From NCBI GenBank assembly GCA_002315015.1, contig DCEX01000029.1:33110-97109 (forward strand): DNA of 64,000 nt, in the 5' to 3' direction. This DNA comes from Faecalibacterium sp. UBA1819 (lineage in GTDB: Bacteria; Bacillota; Clostridia; Oscillospirales; Ruminococcaceae). The notes beneath the pieces are model-generated. The model saw only the letters and a list, made by a program, of their open reading frames with translations, searched no databases and was not told where the DNA came from. Shown here piece by piece: positions 9,210-18,748 of the stretch. Both the position numbers and the translations under genes were made by a program. Position 1 is the first letter of the stretch. Each line of letters starts with the position of its first letter.

Positions 9210-10062
9210 GCGCGGCCTCCTTCCCCGTCAAAAAGCGGTACAGCTCCTCAGCGCAGCTTTCCACATCAATCACATCGTCCGGCATGGGCATTCCCGCACG
9301 GGTCATCTCGTGGCACAGCTCCGTTGATTGCGGAACATCCAAATGCAGCTCACGCAGCTTATCCACTTGAGAAAACACCTCTTTGGGGGTTCCCTCCATG
9401 ACAATTTTTCCCTCGCTCATCACAATGACGCGGTCTGCCGTTGCAGCTTCTTCCATATAGTGGGTGATTGCGGCAACGGTAATGCCGCACTCCCGGTTCA
9501 AGCGGTGTACGGTTCGCATTACCTTGTCGCGGCCCACGGGGTCGAGCATTGCAGTTGCCTCGTCCAAAATCAGGCAGTCGGGCTGCATCGCCAGCACCCC
9601 CGCAATGGCTACACGCTGCTTTTGGCCGCCGGACAAATGGTGGGGAGCTTTATCGCGGTATTGGTAAATGCCCGCCAGCTTCATCGCTTCGTCCACACGC
9701 TCACGCATCACGGTTGGCTCTACGCCCAAATTTTCCAGCGCAAAAGCTACATCTTCTTCCACCACGGTTGCCACAATCTGGTTGTCCGGGTTTTGAAACA
9801 CCATGCCCACCTTTTGGCGCAGCTGGATGAGATTCTCTTCCTGTTCGGTAGAAATCCCTTCGATCAGCACTTGCCCCGATGTCGGCAGCAAAATGGCGTT
9901 AAAATGCTTCGCCAGCGTCGATTTTCCGCAGCCGTTCGCCCCCAGCACAGCAACAAACTCGCCGCGCTTGATGGAAAGGCTCAAGCCGTCCACCGCATTT
10001 TTTCCTGCTTCACGGTAGCGAAACGTTACCTGGTCGGCGCAAAGCATTGTTTCTTTTTCCAT
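9202..10062 (-). CDS. ecfA1: ECF transporter ATPase EcfA1
   Basis: ABC ATPase of 286 residues that forms a dimer with EcfA2 and drives ECF vitamin uptake. Walker A GANGCGKST, Q-loop VGMVFQNPDNQIVATVVEEDVAF, signature LSGGQKQR, Walker B CLILDEATAMLDPVG and switch region ITHYMEEA are all present. The FQNPDNQ motif is typical of the A1 paralogue. The start ATG lies 11 bases after AAGGAG. It is the first ecf gene in the run and follows the methyltransferase gene by 24 bases. Confidence 0.95.
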   Translation of the reverse strand: MEKETMLCADQVTFRYREAGKNAVDGLSLSIKRGEFVAVLGANGCGKSTLAKHFNAILLPTSGQVLIEGISTEQEENLIQLRQKVGMVFQNPDNQIVATVVEEDVAFALENLGVEPTVMRERVDEAMKLAGIYQYRDKAPHHLSGGQKQRVAIAGVLAMQPDCLILDEATAMLDPVGRDKVMRTVHRLNRECGITVAAITHYMEEAATADRVIVMSEGKIVMEGTPKEVFSQVDKLRELHLDVPQSTELCHEMTRAGMPMPDDVIDVESCAEELYRFLTGKEAAHV

Positions 10063-10086
10063 TCGTTTCCATTCTCCTTATGCTTT

Positions 10087-10977
10087 TCACAAAACATGCG
10101 TGCGCGCCGCTTCCCAAATCGCGGTCGCACCGCACGGTACAACACCGCCCGTTGCAGTCACGGGCAATCCAATTTCATCACAGGAGGTCACACCGCCAAA
10201 GCGCTTTCCAACGCGCTCGCGCAAGATATACTCCATTACGCTGGGCGATAAGCCGGTGGTATAGCTGTTTACCGCCACAAAAAGCGGTTCTTCGCTCAAT
10301 ACCCCGCTGCAAAGCGCAATCAGCTCGTCAATGCAGTCCTCCAGCTTCCAAACCTCGCCGCCCGGCCCGCGTCCGTAGCTGGGCGGATCCATGATAATGC
10401 CGTCATAGCGCACACCACGCCGAATTTCACGCGCAACAAACTTGGCGCAGTCGTCAACAATCCAGCGGATGGGGCGCTCAGTCAAGCGGCTGGCCGCGGC
10501 ATTTTCACGCCCCCAAGCTACCATTCCTTTCGAGGCGTCCACATGGCACACCTTTGCCCCTGCCTGCGCACAGGCGAGTGTTGCGCCGCCTGTGTAACCG
10601 AACAGATTGAGCACCTGCACACTGCGGCCCTGCGCGGTCTGCTCCCCAATTTTTTCGGCGTACCAATCCCAGTTAACTGCCTGTTCGGGGAAAACGCCCG
10701 TGTGCTTAAAGCCAGTGGGCGAAACCACCAGCTGCAAGTCCCGATAGCGAATCTGCCATTTATCGGGCATTTTGCGGCGGTATTCCCACTGGCCGCCGCC
10801 CTTTGCGGAACGATGGTAAACGGCGTTGGCCTTGCTCCACAGCGGGCTTGTCTGCCCCGTTTTCCACACCACCTGCGGGTCGGGACGCACCAAAAGGGTG
10901 TCGCCCCAACGCTCCAAGCGGTTTCCGTCTGTTGCGTCAATCAATTCATAATCCTGCCAGCCGTTTGCTGCGCGCAT
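10087..10977 (-). CDS. class I SAM-dependent RNA methyltransferase (RlmI/RlmK-like)
   Basis: 296 residues with a Rossmann methyltransferase fold. The SAM loop is VLNLFGYTGGATLACAQAGA and the acidic end of strand two is VDASKG. DPPSYGRGPGG forms the catalytic motif IV seen in 23S rRNA methyltransferases of the RlmI/RlmK/COG1092 group. The N-terminal PUA domain of RlmI is absent; a short beta-rich region precedes the catalytic domain. Substrate position cannot be fixed from sequence. It sits between glmM and ecfA1 on the same strand. Confidence 0.8.
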   Translation of the reverse strand: MRAANGWQDYELIDATDGNRLERWGDTLLVRPDPQVVWKTGQTSPLWSKANAVYHRSAKGGGQWEYRRKMPDKWQIRYRDLQLVVSPTGFKHTGVFPEQAVNWDWYAEKIGEQTAQGRSVQVLNLFGYTGGATLACAQAGAKVCHVDASKGMVAWGRENAAASRLTERPIRWIVDDCAKFVAREIRRGVRYDGIIMDPPSYGRGPGGEVWKLEDCIDELIALCSGVLSEEPLFVAVNSYTTGLSPSVMEYILRERVGKRFGGVTSCDEIGLPVTATGGVVPCGATAIWEAARTHVL

Positions 10978-11057
10978 AGTGTTCCTCCGTCCTGTTGTAC
11001 GTCCCTTTGGAACGTGTTTTCCCGGCGGCAGCTGTGCCGCCGGGCTGTTCTTTTCTT

Positions 11058-12407
11058 TTATGCCAAGCGCTCCTCCAGCTTTTTGGCAATTCTTTCTGCC
11101 GAAAGAGCAATGGCCTCGGCATCGCGTCCTTCTACCATGACGCGAATGAGCGGTTCCGTGCCGGAAACGCGCACAAGCACGCGGCCCTGCCCCATCAGGC
11201 TTTGCTGCTGGCTCTCAATAAAGCCGGCAATGTATTCGTCGTCGCGGTAGCGGCTTTTCTGCTCGGCATCCGCGCGCACATTCACCATCACCTGCGGGAA
11301 TTTTTCGTAAAGGTGATTCAGCGCACTCATAGCGCCGCCGTGCTGCGCCAAGGTTTTCAACAGCATCCCTGCGGTCAGCTGTCCGTCGCCTGTGGTTGCG
11401 TGCTCCAGCAAAATGACATGGCCGGACTGCTCGCCGCCCAGCGCATAGCCCTTGTCGCGCATTTCCTCCAGCACATAGCGGTCACCGACTGCCGTTACAG
11501 CGCTGTTCATTCCGTTTTCTTTCAAATACTCTAAAAAGCCCATGTTGCTCATTACCGTTACCACAACGGTATCTTGCGGCAATTTGCCGCTTTGCTTCAT
11601 CGAGCCTGCCAAGATGGCTAAAATTTTGTCGCCGTCAATTTCCGCGCCTGTTTCGTCCACCGCCAAGCAGCGGTCAGCGTCGCCGTCAAATGCAACGCCG
11701 CAGTCCAGCCCTTTTTCACGAACCAGCTGCGCCAAACGGTCAATGTGTGTGGAACCGCATTCGCGGTTGATATTCGTTCCGTCGGGAGCATCTCCCACAA
11801 AAACGCAAGATGCACCCAGCTTGTCAAACAAAGCGTGCGCCGTTTCGCTGGCTGCACCGTTGGCGCAGTCCACAGCAATACGAAGGCCGCTTAAATCTGC
11901 ATCAATTGCGTTTGCAAGATAATCGACGTAGTCGCTTGCAGCCGTATCCACACGGCGAATGGTGCCCACGGCATTGCCCACAGCGTACTCCAAACGCACA
12001 CAGCCGTCAAGAACGTGCTCCTCAATTTCGTTTTCAACTTCATCGGGCAGCTTATAGCCTTCTCCGCCGAACAGCTTAATGCCGTTGAACTCCACCGGGT
12101 TGTGCGAAGCAGAAATCACAACGCCTGCATCCGCGCCGTATTTTCTCACCAGATAAGCGACTGCCGGCGTGGGAATCACTCCCAGCAGCTCTACATCCGC
12201 ACCCGCGCTGCAAAGGCCGGCACACAAAGCCGCCTCCAGCATATCGCCGGAAATGCGCGTGTCTTTTCCGATAATAAAACGCGGCCTATGCTGCGTTTTG
12301 CCCGCCAGCACTGCGGCGCTGGCACGTCCAATCTGCACAGCCAATTCCGGCGTAAGTTCTGTACCCGCCACTCCGCGTGCACCGTCTGTTCCAAAAAGTT
12401 TTCCCAT
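11058..12407 (-). CDS. glmM: phosphoglucosamine mutase
   Basis: GlmM interconverts glucosamine 6-phosphate and glucosamine 1-phosphate on the route to UDP-GlcNAc and peptidoglycan. About 449 residues. The phospho-serine loop is ISASHNPVEFNG, the magnesium loop DGDADRC, the sugar-binding loop GEQSGHV and the phosphate-binding loop RVSGTEPLIRVM. The ATG at 12407 lies nine bases after GGAGG; a GTG at 12416 abuts the site and is unlikely. A TATAAT at 12509-12514 may mark its own promoter in the 190-bp gap after ruvB. Confidence 0.95.
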   Translation of the reverse strand: MGKLFGTDGARGVAGTELTPELAVQIGRASAAVLAGKTQHRPRFIIGKDTRISGDMLEAALCAGLCSAGADVELLGVIPTPAVAYLVRKYGADAGVVISASHNPVEFNGIKLFGGEGYKLPDEVENEIEEHVLDGCVRLEYAVGNAVGTIRRVDTAASDYVDYLANAIDADLSGLRIAVDCANGAASETAHALFDKLGASCVFVGDAPDGTNINRECGSTHIDRLAQLVREKGLDCGVAFDGDADRCLAVDETGAEIDGDKILAILAGSMKQSGKLPQDTVVVTVMSNMGFLEYLKENGMNSAVTAVGDRYVLEEMRDKGYALGGEQSGHVILLEHATTGDGQLTAGMLLKTLAQHGGAMSALNHLYEKFPQVMVNVRADAEQKSRYRDDEYIAGFIESQQQSLMGQGRVLVRVSGTEPLIRVMVEGRDAEAIALSAERIAKKLEERLA

Positions 12408-12596
12408 ATAAAACACCCTCCTGCTGCTTTTTGTTTTTTATCTTCCGCCGCTTTCCCATGCCGGCGGCTCAAACAGCGGCCTTTTGTGTTTTGCCGCGTG
12501 TTTTCCCCATTATATGCATCAAATGTGAAAAAAAAGTGCAAATTTTATCAGGAATGCATCTTTGTATCTGTGTGCTGCTCTCGGTCCGGTTTGTGC

Positions 12597-13658
12597 TTAA
12601 AACCCTTCCATCGTCTGTTGGTTATCGCTGTTTTGGCCGGGAGCAGCCAACCCCAAATGCTCGTAGGCGTAACGTGTGACACATCGGCCGCGCGGCGTGC
12701 GTGTCAAGTAGCCCAGCTGCATCAAGTACGGCTCACACACATCCTCCAGCGTTACGGCTTCTTCGCCGAGTGCTGCGGCAATCGTCTCCAAGCCAACCGG
12801 GCCGCCCCCGTACATTTCAATAATGGCACGCAGCAAGCTGCGGTCCATCTCGTCAAGGCCGTCGGCGTCAATGCCCATGCGGGACAGCGCCATGTCGGCA
12901 ATATCTTTGGTGATGACGCCGTCGCCCTTTACCTGTGCAAAATCGCGCACACGGCGCAGCAAACGGTTTGCCACACGCGGTGTGCCGCGGCTTCGGCGGG
13001 CCATTTCCATCGCGCCATCCTCATCGCACGGAACCCCTAAAATTCCCGCCGAGCGACGAATAATTTTGGAAAGCTCCTGCGGCGTGTATAATTCCAGCTT
13101 TAAAATGACACCGAAGCGGTCACGCAAAGGCGTGGTGATTTGTCCGGCGCGCGTTGTCGCACCCACCAGCGTAAATTTCGGCAAATCAAGGCGAATCGAC
13201 TGTGCCGAAGGCCCTTTGCCAATCATAATATCAAGCGCGAAATCCTCCAGCGCGGGGTAGAGCACCTCCTCCACCTGACGCGACAGGCGGTGAATCTCGT
13301 CAATAAACAGCACATCGCCTTCCTGCAAATTGGTTAAAAGCGCGGCCAAATCGCCTTGCTTTTCAATGGCCGGGCCGGAGGTAATGCGCAGCTGTACGCC
13401 CATCTCGGCGGCAACAATGCCCGCCATTGTCGTTTTGCCCAAACCCGGCGGGCCGTACAGCAAAAGATGGTCCAGCGGCTCGCGGCGCTTTTGGGCCGCC
13501 TGCAAATAAATTTTCAGGTTTTCCTTGGCCTTTTCCTGGCCGATATATTCTTCCAGCCGTTTCGGGCGCAAAGAACCCTCGGTATCAAAATCCTCCGGTT
13601 CCGCCTGCGGCGCAACCACGCGCGGCGCTGTGTTCATTTCAACCGCTTCAATTGCCAT
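12597..13658 (-). CDS. ruvB: Holliday junction branch migration helicase RuvB
   Basis: AAA+ motor of the RuvABC complex that drives branch migration of Holliday junctions. 353 residues. Walker A is GPPGLGKTT, Walker B FIDEIHRL, sensor 1 VGATTRAG, and the arginine finger lies in PLRDRFGV. A winged-helix domain follows, with RTPRGR near the C terminus. The N-terminal 25 residues are an acidic extension. It follows ruvA by three bases. Confidence 0.97.
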   Translation of the reverse strand: MAIEAVEMNTAPRVVAPQAEPEDFDTEGSLRPKRLEEYIGQEKAKENLKIYLQAAQKRREPLDHLLLYGPPGLGKTTMAGIVAAEMGVQLRITSGPAIEKQGDLAALLTNLQEGDVLFIDEIHRLSRQVEEVLYPALEDFALDIMIGKGPSAQSIRLDLPKFTLVGATTRAGQITTPLRDRFGVILKLELYTPQELSKIIRRSAGILGVPCDEDGAMEMARRSRGTPRVANRLLRRVRDFAQVKGDGVITKDIADMALSRMGIDADGLDEMDRSLLRAIIEMYGGGPVGLETIAAALGEEAVTLEDVCEPYLMQLGYLTRTPRGRCVTRYAYEHLGLAAPGQNSDNQQTMEGF

Positions 13659-13661
13659 AGG

Positions 13662-14255
13662 TTATCTCCTTTTTCCAATGCTTTGCAGCGCAAGCCGAAT
13701 GATCTCCTGCACAGGCAGAGCAGGGTCAATCCCGGTCAGTGCTTGTGCCGCTTCCGTTCCCGTATAGCCAAGGCTGGTCAGCGCTGCCATGGCCTGTGCG
13801 GTGCTGTCTGTCGGCACCACAGAAGCCGCCGCCCCGCCTGTCGGTGCGCCAAAGCCCTTCATTTTATCTTTCAGTTCCAGCACAATGCGCTGGGCAAGCT
13901 TTGGCCCCACGCCCGGCGCAGCGGTAAACGCTTTGTGGTCTTCCCCCGCAATGGCTAAGGCGATGCGGTCAGGCGAAAGAACCCCCAAAATCGCAAGCCC
14001 CACTTTGGGACCCACGCCGGATACCCCCGTCAGCAAACGAAAGCTTTCCCGCTCGCGGCGGCTGGAAAAGCCGTAGAGGGAAACGTCATTTTCCGTCACG
14101 CGCATCTCCGTATAAATGCGGCATTCTTCCCCCACAGCCGGCAGAGCGCCCGTCGCCGTGGCAGATGTCATGGCAAGGTAGCCCACTCCGGCACACTCCA
14201 CCACAACATGCTCCGGTGTTTTTTCCAGCACCGTTCCTTTCAACGAATCAATCAT
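13662..14255 (-). CDS. ruvA: Holliday junction DNA-binding protein RuvA
   Basis: Tetrameric junction-binding subunit that targets RuvB to four-way DNA. 197 residues with an N-terminal OB fold (MIDSLKGTVLEKTPEHVVVE), a tandem helix-hairpin-helix region (LTGVSGVGPKVGLAIL and AAPGVGPKLAQRIV) and a C-terminal three-helix RuvB-binding domain after a Gly/Ala-rich linker. Gene order ruvC-ruvA-ruvB on one strand supports a single operon. Confidence 0.97.
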   Translation of the reverse strand: MIDSLKGTVLEKTPEHVVVECAGVGYLAMTSATATGALPAVGEECRIYTEMRVTENDVSLYGFSSRRERESFRLLTGVSGVGPKVGLAILGVLSPDRIALAIAGEDHKAFTAAPGVGPKLAQRIVLELKDKMKGFGAPTGGAAASVVPTDSTAQAMAALTSLGYTGTEAAQALTGIDPALPVQEIIRLALQSIGKRR

Positions 14256-14285
14256 ACTTTTCTCCTTTGGGCCAATTGCCGCCTT

Positions 14286-14807
14286 TTAAAAATAACCTTG
14301 CTGCTGGCGCTTCGTCATCGTCAGGCCGTATTGACGCGAGCGGTGGCTGTACGCATGGCAAATGGCCATCGCCAAGGCGTCTGCGGCATCGTCCGGCTTT
14401 GGAATTTCCGACATATTTAAAAGCCGCCTTGTCAAATCCTGCACTTGACGTTTGCTGGCTTTGCCATAGCCCGTCACGCTTTGTTTCACCTGCATAGGCG
14501 TGTACTCGAACACCTCCACGCCGAACTGATGCGCACAAAGCCGCAGCACGCCGCGCGCTTCGGACACAGCAAACGCCGTTGTTTTATTGTTCTGATAAAA
14601 CAGCGTCTCCATTGCCAAAGCGTCCGGCTGAAGCGCTCCAAGCAAGCTGCGCATATCGTCATAAATTTCCGCAAGGCGTTCTTCAAACCGGGTGTGAGAG
14701 CGCGTTGTAATGGCACCGTACTGCACCGGCGTAAACATTCCTTTTTCAAAATCCAGCGCGCCGAACCCAACAATGGCATAACCTGGGTCGATGCCTAAAA
14801 TACGCAT
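14286..14807 (-). CDS. ruvC: Holliday junction resolvase RuvC
   Basis: Endonuclease that resolves Holliday junctions. The start ATG at 14807 follows GGGAGG by six bases and gives MRILGIDPG; longer in-frame starts lack such a site. 173 residues, the usual length. RNase H-fold acidic residues are visible: Asp7 in GIDPG, Glu in AMETLFY and the Asp pair in DDAADALA. A hairpin at 14836-14853 lies in its 5' leader. Confidence 0.96.
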   Translation of the reverse strand: MRILGIDPGYAIVGFGALDFEKGMFTPVQYGAITTRSHTRFEERLAEIYDDMRSLLGALQPDALAMETLFYQNNKTTAFAVSEARGVLRLCAHQFGVEVFEYTPMQVKQSVTGYGKASKRQVQDLTRRLLNMSEIPKPDDAADALAMAICHAYSHRSRQYGLTMTKRQQQGYF

Positions 14808-14835
14808 ACTTTTCCTCCCGGAGTCGTATATCTTT

Positions 14836-14853
14836 GGCAGGACGGGTTTCCCC
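14836..14853 (-). promoter_or_regulatory. hairpin in ruvC leader
   Basis: AGGACGGG and CCCGTCCT arms around a four-base loop, between the ruvC promoter and its ribosome binding site. No T-run follows on the minus strand, so it is more likely a stabilising leader hairpin than a terminator. Confidence 0.4.
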
Positions 14854-14891
14854 GTCCTCTCGGCACTCTTAAAAGTGCGCATATCTATATT

Positions 14892-14920
14892 AGTATATCA
14901 TAAAACAGCGCACGGAACAA
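14892..14920 (-). promoter_or_regulatory. ruvC operon promoter
   Basis: On the minus strand TTGTTC (14915-14920), a 17-bp spacer and TATACT (14892-14897), about 85 bp before the ruvC start. Confidence 0.6.
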
Positions 14921-14986
14921 CCGCACGATCCCGCTGTTTTCGCGCAGACACACATTTTACAATCAACCGCGGAAAGGATGGAGAAT

Positions 14987-16375
14987 ATGCCCGCCACTTT
15001 TGATGAATGGGTTCGATTTTTAGATGCTTTTTTATGGGGTGCGCCCATGCTTTTGCTTTTGCTCGGCACTCATATTTTTCTTACCATCCGCACCGGGCTG
15101 ATTCAAAGAAAAACCTTTTTGGGCATTCGCCTGTCGTTTGCCAAAGAGCCGGAGTCGAGCGGCGATATCAGCCAATTCGGTGCACTCACCACATCGCTCG
15201 CTTCTACACTGGGCACAGGCAACATCATCGGTCTGGGTACCGCCGTCGCGCTGGGCGGGCCGGGCGCCGTATTCTGGTGCTGGGTGACCGGCGTTTTGGG
15301 CATTGCAACCAAGTATGCCGAGGCGCTTCTGGCCGTGAAATATCGCGTGCAGACGGCAGATGGCCGAACCCTCGGCGGCGCAATGTATGTGTTAGAGCGT
15401 GCTTTGGGCATGAAGCATCTGGCGCGGCTGTTCGCACTGTTCACAGCGCTTGCCACGCTGGGCATCGGCTGCGGCGTACAGGTGAATGCCATCTCTACCG
15501 TGATGGAGGAATCGTTCCACATCGCACCGCTTTCCGTCGGCGTTCTCGTGTGTGCGCTGGCAGGGCTTGTCATCTTCGGCGGAGTGAAAAGCATTTCCAC
15601 CGTTTGTGAACGCCTTGTGCCCTTCATGGGGTTATTGTTCCTTGCAGGAAATTTTTACCTTTTGTGGATGAACCGCGCCTATTTATGGGACGCGCTTTGC
15701 TGTATCGTTGCGTTGGCCTTTCAGCCGGGTGCGGCAGCGGGCGGGCTGGTCGGCAGCGGATTTCTCGCCGCCGCACGCGCAGGCACAGCACGCGGGCTGT
15801 TTTCCAACGAGTCAGGCATGGGCTCTGCGCCCATTGTAGCGGCGGCTGCACAAACACGAAACCCCGTGCGCCAGGCACTCGTGAGCGCAACGGGCACCTT
15901 TTGGGATACCGTGGTGCTGTGCCTTATCACCGGACTGGTCATTGTCAGCTCGCTCATGCGCATCCCGTCGCTGAACGCCTCGCAGCTGGCAGACGGCGGG
16001 CTGCTCACCACACTCGCTTTTGCGCAAATTCCCGTATTCGGCCCCATTATTTTGTCCGCAAGTATGGTGTTATTTGCCTTTTCCACTATTTTGGGCTGGT
16101 CGTATTACGGTGAACGCGGCGCAGAATACCTCTTGGGCAAACGCGCGCTCATTCCTTACCGCATTTTGTTTTGCGCGGTGCTGCTGATTGCCCCCACCAT
16201 CGCGCTGGACACCGTTTGGGCAATGGCCGACATCCTCAATGCTTTGATGGCTATTCCAAACCTCATTGCCGTTTTGCTTTTATCCGGCGTCGTTGCCGCC
16301 GACACGCGCTATTATCTGCGTCATCTTGACGAAAGCGCACCAGCCCCCAGCCATACAACCCGCATTTCCCCGTAG
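14987..16375 (+). CDS. alanine/glycine:cation symporter (AGCS family)
   Basis: Sodium- or proton-coupled alanine/glycine transporter of about 462 residues with ten or more hydrophobic segments. Family hallmarks include the region reading LASTLGTGNIIGLGTAVALG, the NESGMGSAPIVAAAA motif and GWSYYGERGAEYLLG. The ATG at 14987 lies eight bases after AAAGGA; an in-frame ATG at 14978 abuts the site and is less likely. It is monocistronic and divergent from ruvC. A weak TACAAT at 14958-14963 may be its -10. A strong hairpin follows (16448-16490). Confidence 0.92.
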   Translation: MPATFDEWVRFLDAFLWGAPMLLLLLGTHIFLTIRTGLIQRKTFLGIRLSFAKEPESSGDISQFGALTTSLASTLGTGNIIGLGTAVALGGPGAVFWCWVTGVLGIATKYAEALLAVKYRVQTADGRTLGGAMYVLERALGMKHLARLFALFTALATLGIGCGVQVNAISTVMEESFHIAPLSVGVLVCALAGLVIFGGVKSISTVCERLVPFMGLLFLAGNFYLLWMNRAYLWDALCCIVALAFQPGAAAGGLVGSGFLAAARAGTARGLFSNESGMGSAPIVAAAAQTRNPVRQALVSATGTFWDTVVLCLITGLVIVSSLMRIPSLNASQLADGGLLTTLAFAQIPVFGPIILSASMVLFAFSTILGWSYYGERGAEYLLGKRALIPYRILFCAVLLIAPTIALDTVWAMADILNALMAIPNLIAVLLLSGVVAADTRYYLRHLDESAPAPSHTTRISP

Positions 16376-16447
16376 TGTTTGGCCTAAAATGTGTTTGGTA
16401 TGCTTTTTGTTTGCCAATTGCCTTCTTTTTTCCTTTCCCTGTATAGC

Positions 16448-16490
16448 ACAGCCAGCCGGCAGACCTTGTCAAAGTCTGTCGGCTGGCTGT
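16448..16490. terminator. 17-bp hairpin between convergent genes
   Basis: Arms 16448-16464 and 16474-16490 pair over 17 bp with a single G-T wobble, around a nine-base loop. It lies between the convergent symporter and HD-domain genes. A proper T-run is missing on both strands, so it is either an atypical terminator or an mRNA-end stabiliser. Confidence 0.6.
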
Positions 16491-16527
16491 TGTATTGATA
16501 TTGAAAAGAAGGCTTTTAAAAAAACGA

Positions 16528-17043
16528 TTAAACCGATTGCGCAGCGGGCCGCAGCACCAAAACAGGGCGGCGGAAGGTTTCCATCAGGCTGCAATACTTG
16601 TCAAACATCGTCACAGAGTAAGCTTCCTTTGTTTTGGGCGGCGTCAGTGTCAGCGGGAACATATGACGCAAAATCACATCGCGTTCCACGTCTGTCAGCT
16701 CAAACAAGCGCTCGGCATTTTCCAGCGCCTTGCGCGGATGCTCAAACCCATGCAGACGCTCGCCGGGCTTGCGTTCATAGTCGTGCCAATCGTACAAAAA
16801 CAAATCGTGCAGAAGGCCGCCGCGCGCTGCCGCAACCGCGTTCCACCCCTGCTGCTTGCAATAGCGGAAGGCAAGGTACGACACATTGATGCTGTGGCGC
16901 AAACAAGTTGTGCCGCCGTGCTGCGTATATTGTTCCATGCTGCGCACTTCTTCGCTGGCCAGCAAATCCGCCACAGCCGCAATATATTCTTCATCTGCCG
17001 GAAGGGAGATGCCGTGTACCAGCGTTTCCGAAAACTCCATCAT
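16528..17043 (-). CDS. HD-domain hydrolase
   Basis: 171 residues of the HD phosphohydrolase superfamily. Metal ligands are visible: His in CLRHSINVS, the HD pair in LLHDLFLYDWHD and later His residues in HGFEHPRKA and ILRHMFPLT. Small proteins of this kind hydrolyse nucleotides or act on signalling molecules, but the substrate cannot be told. The start ATG overlaps the upstream stop as ATGA, so it is translationally coupled to the CmpB-like gene. Confidence 0.8.
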   Translation of the reverse strand: MMEFSETLVHGISLPADEEYIAAVADLLASEEVRSMEQYTQHGGTTCLRHSINVSYLAFRYCKQQGWNAVAAARGGLLHDLFLYDWHDYERKPGERLHGFEHPRKALENAERLFELTDVERDVILRHMFPLTLTPPKTKEAYSVTMFDKYCSLMETFRRPVLVLRPAAQSV

Positions 17044-17630
17044 TTCACAAAATCCTCCTTCGCTGCAAAACACTCTGCGTTTTCTTGGCTGCTGGCCAGC
17101 GACCGCCGCATACAGGAAATAAAATCCAGCGTATAAACGGTAAGCAGCGTAACCGCCAGCAGCATCCCCGCTGTTCGGGGCATCGCAAGTGAAATGCCCA
17201 TCACCAGTTTATGCATAAACGCGAACAAAAACACCGCAATGACACCCCAGCCAAGGGTGCTTTCCAAGCACAGAATGCCTTTGTAATTAAAAGGTTTGTT
17301 GGTGTAGTCCCACCAAAAGGTGCCGAACAAACGAAGCATGAGCCGCGCGGTTAAATATTCAAACGCAGTGGCGCTCACCGCACCCGCAATATATAACAAA
17401 AGATAATTGTACGAAAATGGCTTTAAAATCAGGTAGCCCAGCATTGCGCCGAACCCGTAAATAATACAGAACGGCACACGCGCAAAGCCTCGGTTTTCCC
17501 AAAAGCCTTTTTCCCTGCGAATGACGATGCACTCCATAACCCAGCCCATAAAGCTGTAAATGAAAAAAGCGTTCACAAGCACATACGGCTCAACAGGGGA
17601 ACTGTAAAACATTGCTGTGAGGTATTCCAT
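17040..17630 (-). CDS. CmpB-like putative ABC-permease family membrane protein
   Basis: 196 residues with about five hydrophobic segments. The motifs YSFMGWVMECI and FWWDYTNKPFNYKGILCLE are typical of the PF06541 family, annotated as putative ABC transporter permease although no ATPase partner is usual. The start at 17630 is preceded by AAAAGGAG with six bases spacing. Co-transcribed with the HD hydrolase gene through a four-base overlap. Function is unknown. Confidence 0.75.
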   Translation of the reverse strand: MEYLTAMFYSSPVEPYVLVNAFFIYSFMGWVMECIVIRREKGFWENRGFARVPFCIIYGFGAMLGYLILKPFSYNYLLLYIAGAVSATAFEYLTARLMLRLFGTFWWDYTNKPFNYKGILCLESTLGWGVIAVFLFAFMHKLVMGISLAMPRTAGMLLAVTLLTVYTLDFISCMRRSLASSQENAECFAAKEDFVK

Positions 17631-17686
17631 GTCATTCTCCTTTTCTATTTGGGCGTTTTGTATCCTGCCGTACAAAACACGCCCTT

Positions 17687-17716
17687 ATCATATCATAAGC
17701 CCTTTGGTTTTTCAAT
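17687..17716 (-). promoter_or_regulatory. promoter for CmpB-like/HD pair
   Basis: TTGAAA (17711-17716), 18-bp spacer, TATGAT (17687-17692) on the minus strand. It lies back to back with the mrp promoter. Confidence 0.5.
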
Positions 17717-17727
17717 CCCTTTGCTGT

Positions 17728-17755
17728 TGACAGGGCATTTTTCTGCGTTATAATG
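17728..17755 (+). promoter_or_regulatory. mrp promoter
   Basis: TTGACA (17728-17733), 16-bp spacer and TATAAT (17750-17755), giving a leader of about 80 nt before the mrp start. Confidence 0.75.
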
Positions 17756-17843
17756 GTAGCGGTAGCCCTAAATTTTATTTTTTCACCGGCTTGCCCAATG
17801 GTTGTCATCATTTCAACCGCGAATGTTGTTAGGAGTGTCTAAT

Positions 17844-18683
17844 ATGAGCGAATGTACCCATAACTGCGAAACCTGCGGTCAAAGCTGTTCGTCACGCCAA
17901 GGCGGCGCGCCGGATTTCCGCGCACAACCGCACGAGAAAAGCAAAATTAAAAAAGTGATCGGCGTTGTTTCCGGCAAGGGCGGCGTGGGCAAAAGCATGA
18001 CCAGCGGTTTGCTGGCTGTTCTGTTGAACCGCCGCGGCCGCCGCACCGCCGTGCTGGACGCCGACATCACCGGCCCGTCCATTCCCCGCCTGTTCGGCCT
18101 GCACGAAAAAGCACGCGCCAACGAAAGCGGCATTTATCCGGCTGTCACCGAAACCGGCATTCAAGTGATGAGCACCAACCTGCTTTTGGAAAACGAAAAT
18201 GACCCCGTCGTATGGCGCGGCCCCGTCATCGCCGGCGCGGTGAAACAGTTCTGGCAGGAAGTCATCTGGGATGACGTCGACTTTATGTTCGTCGATATGC
18301 CTCCGGGCACCGGCGATGTTCCTTTGACGGTGTTCCAGTCGCTTCCCGTTGACGGCATCGTCGTTGTCACCAGCCCCCAAGAATTGGTGGGCATGATTGT
18401 GGAAAAAGCCGTCAAAATGGCTCAGATGATGCACATTCCCGTGCTGGGTGTTGTGGAAAACATGAGCTATCTGCCCTGCCCGGACTGCGGCAAAAAAATC
18501 CACCTGTTCGGAGAAAGCCACATCGCTTCCATCGCCGAGCAGTATCACATTCCCGTGCTGGCTCAATGCCCGGTTGATCCGGCGCTGGCTCAGCTGGCCG
18601 ACACCGGCAAGCTGGAACAGGCACAGACCGATTGCCTGGACGGTGCAGCCGAGGTAATTGACGCCATGCTGTCCTCTCGTTAA
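17844..18683 (+). CDS. mrp: Mrp/NBP35-type Fe-S cluster carrier ATPase
   Basis: P-loop ATPase of about 279 residues that carries iron-sulfur clusters to apo-proteins. The deviant Walker A is VSGKGGVGKS, with Walker B-like FVDMPPGTGDV. The C-terminal CPDCG motif would bind the bridging cluster. An extra N-terminal cysteine set (CTHNCETCGQSC) resembles the NBP35 ferredoxin-like motif. The ATG at 17844 follows TTAGGAG by eight bases. Monocistronic between its own promoter and the 18749 terminator. Confidence 0.93.
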   Translation: MSECTHNCETCGQSCSSRQGGAPDFRAQPHEKSKIKKVIGVVSGKGGVGKSMTSGLLAVLLNRRGRRTAVLDADITGPSIPRLFGLHEKARANESGIYPAVTETGIQVMSTNLLLENENDPVVWRGPVIAGAVKQFWQEVIWDDVDFMFVDMPPGTGDVPLTVFQSLPVDGIVVVTSPQELVGMIVEKAVKMAQMMHIPVLGVVENMSYLPCPDCGKKIHLFGESHIASIAEQYHIPVLAQCPVDPALAQLADTGKLEQAQTDCLDGAAEVIDAMLSSR

Positions 18684-18748
18684 TATAGACGAAGCAAGCG
18701 GGCGTTTGATTTCAACTTTTCACGAAAAGTTGTTCCATTTTTGCTATG

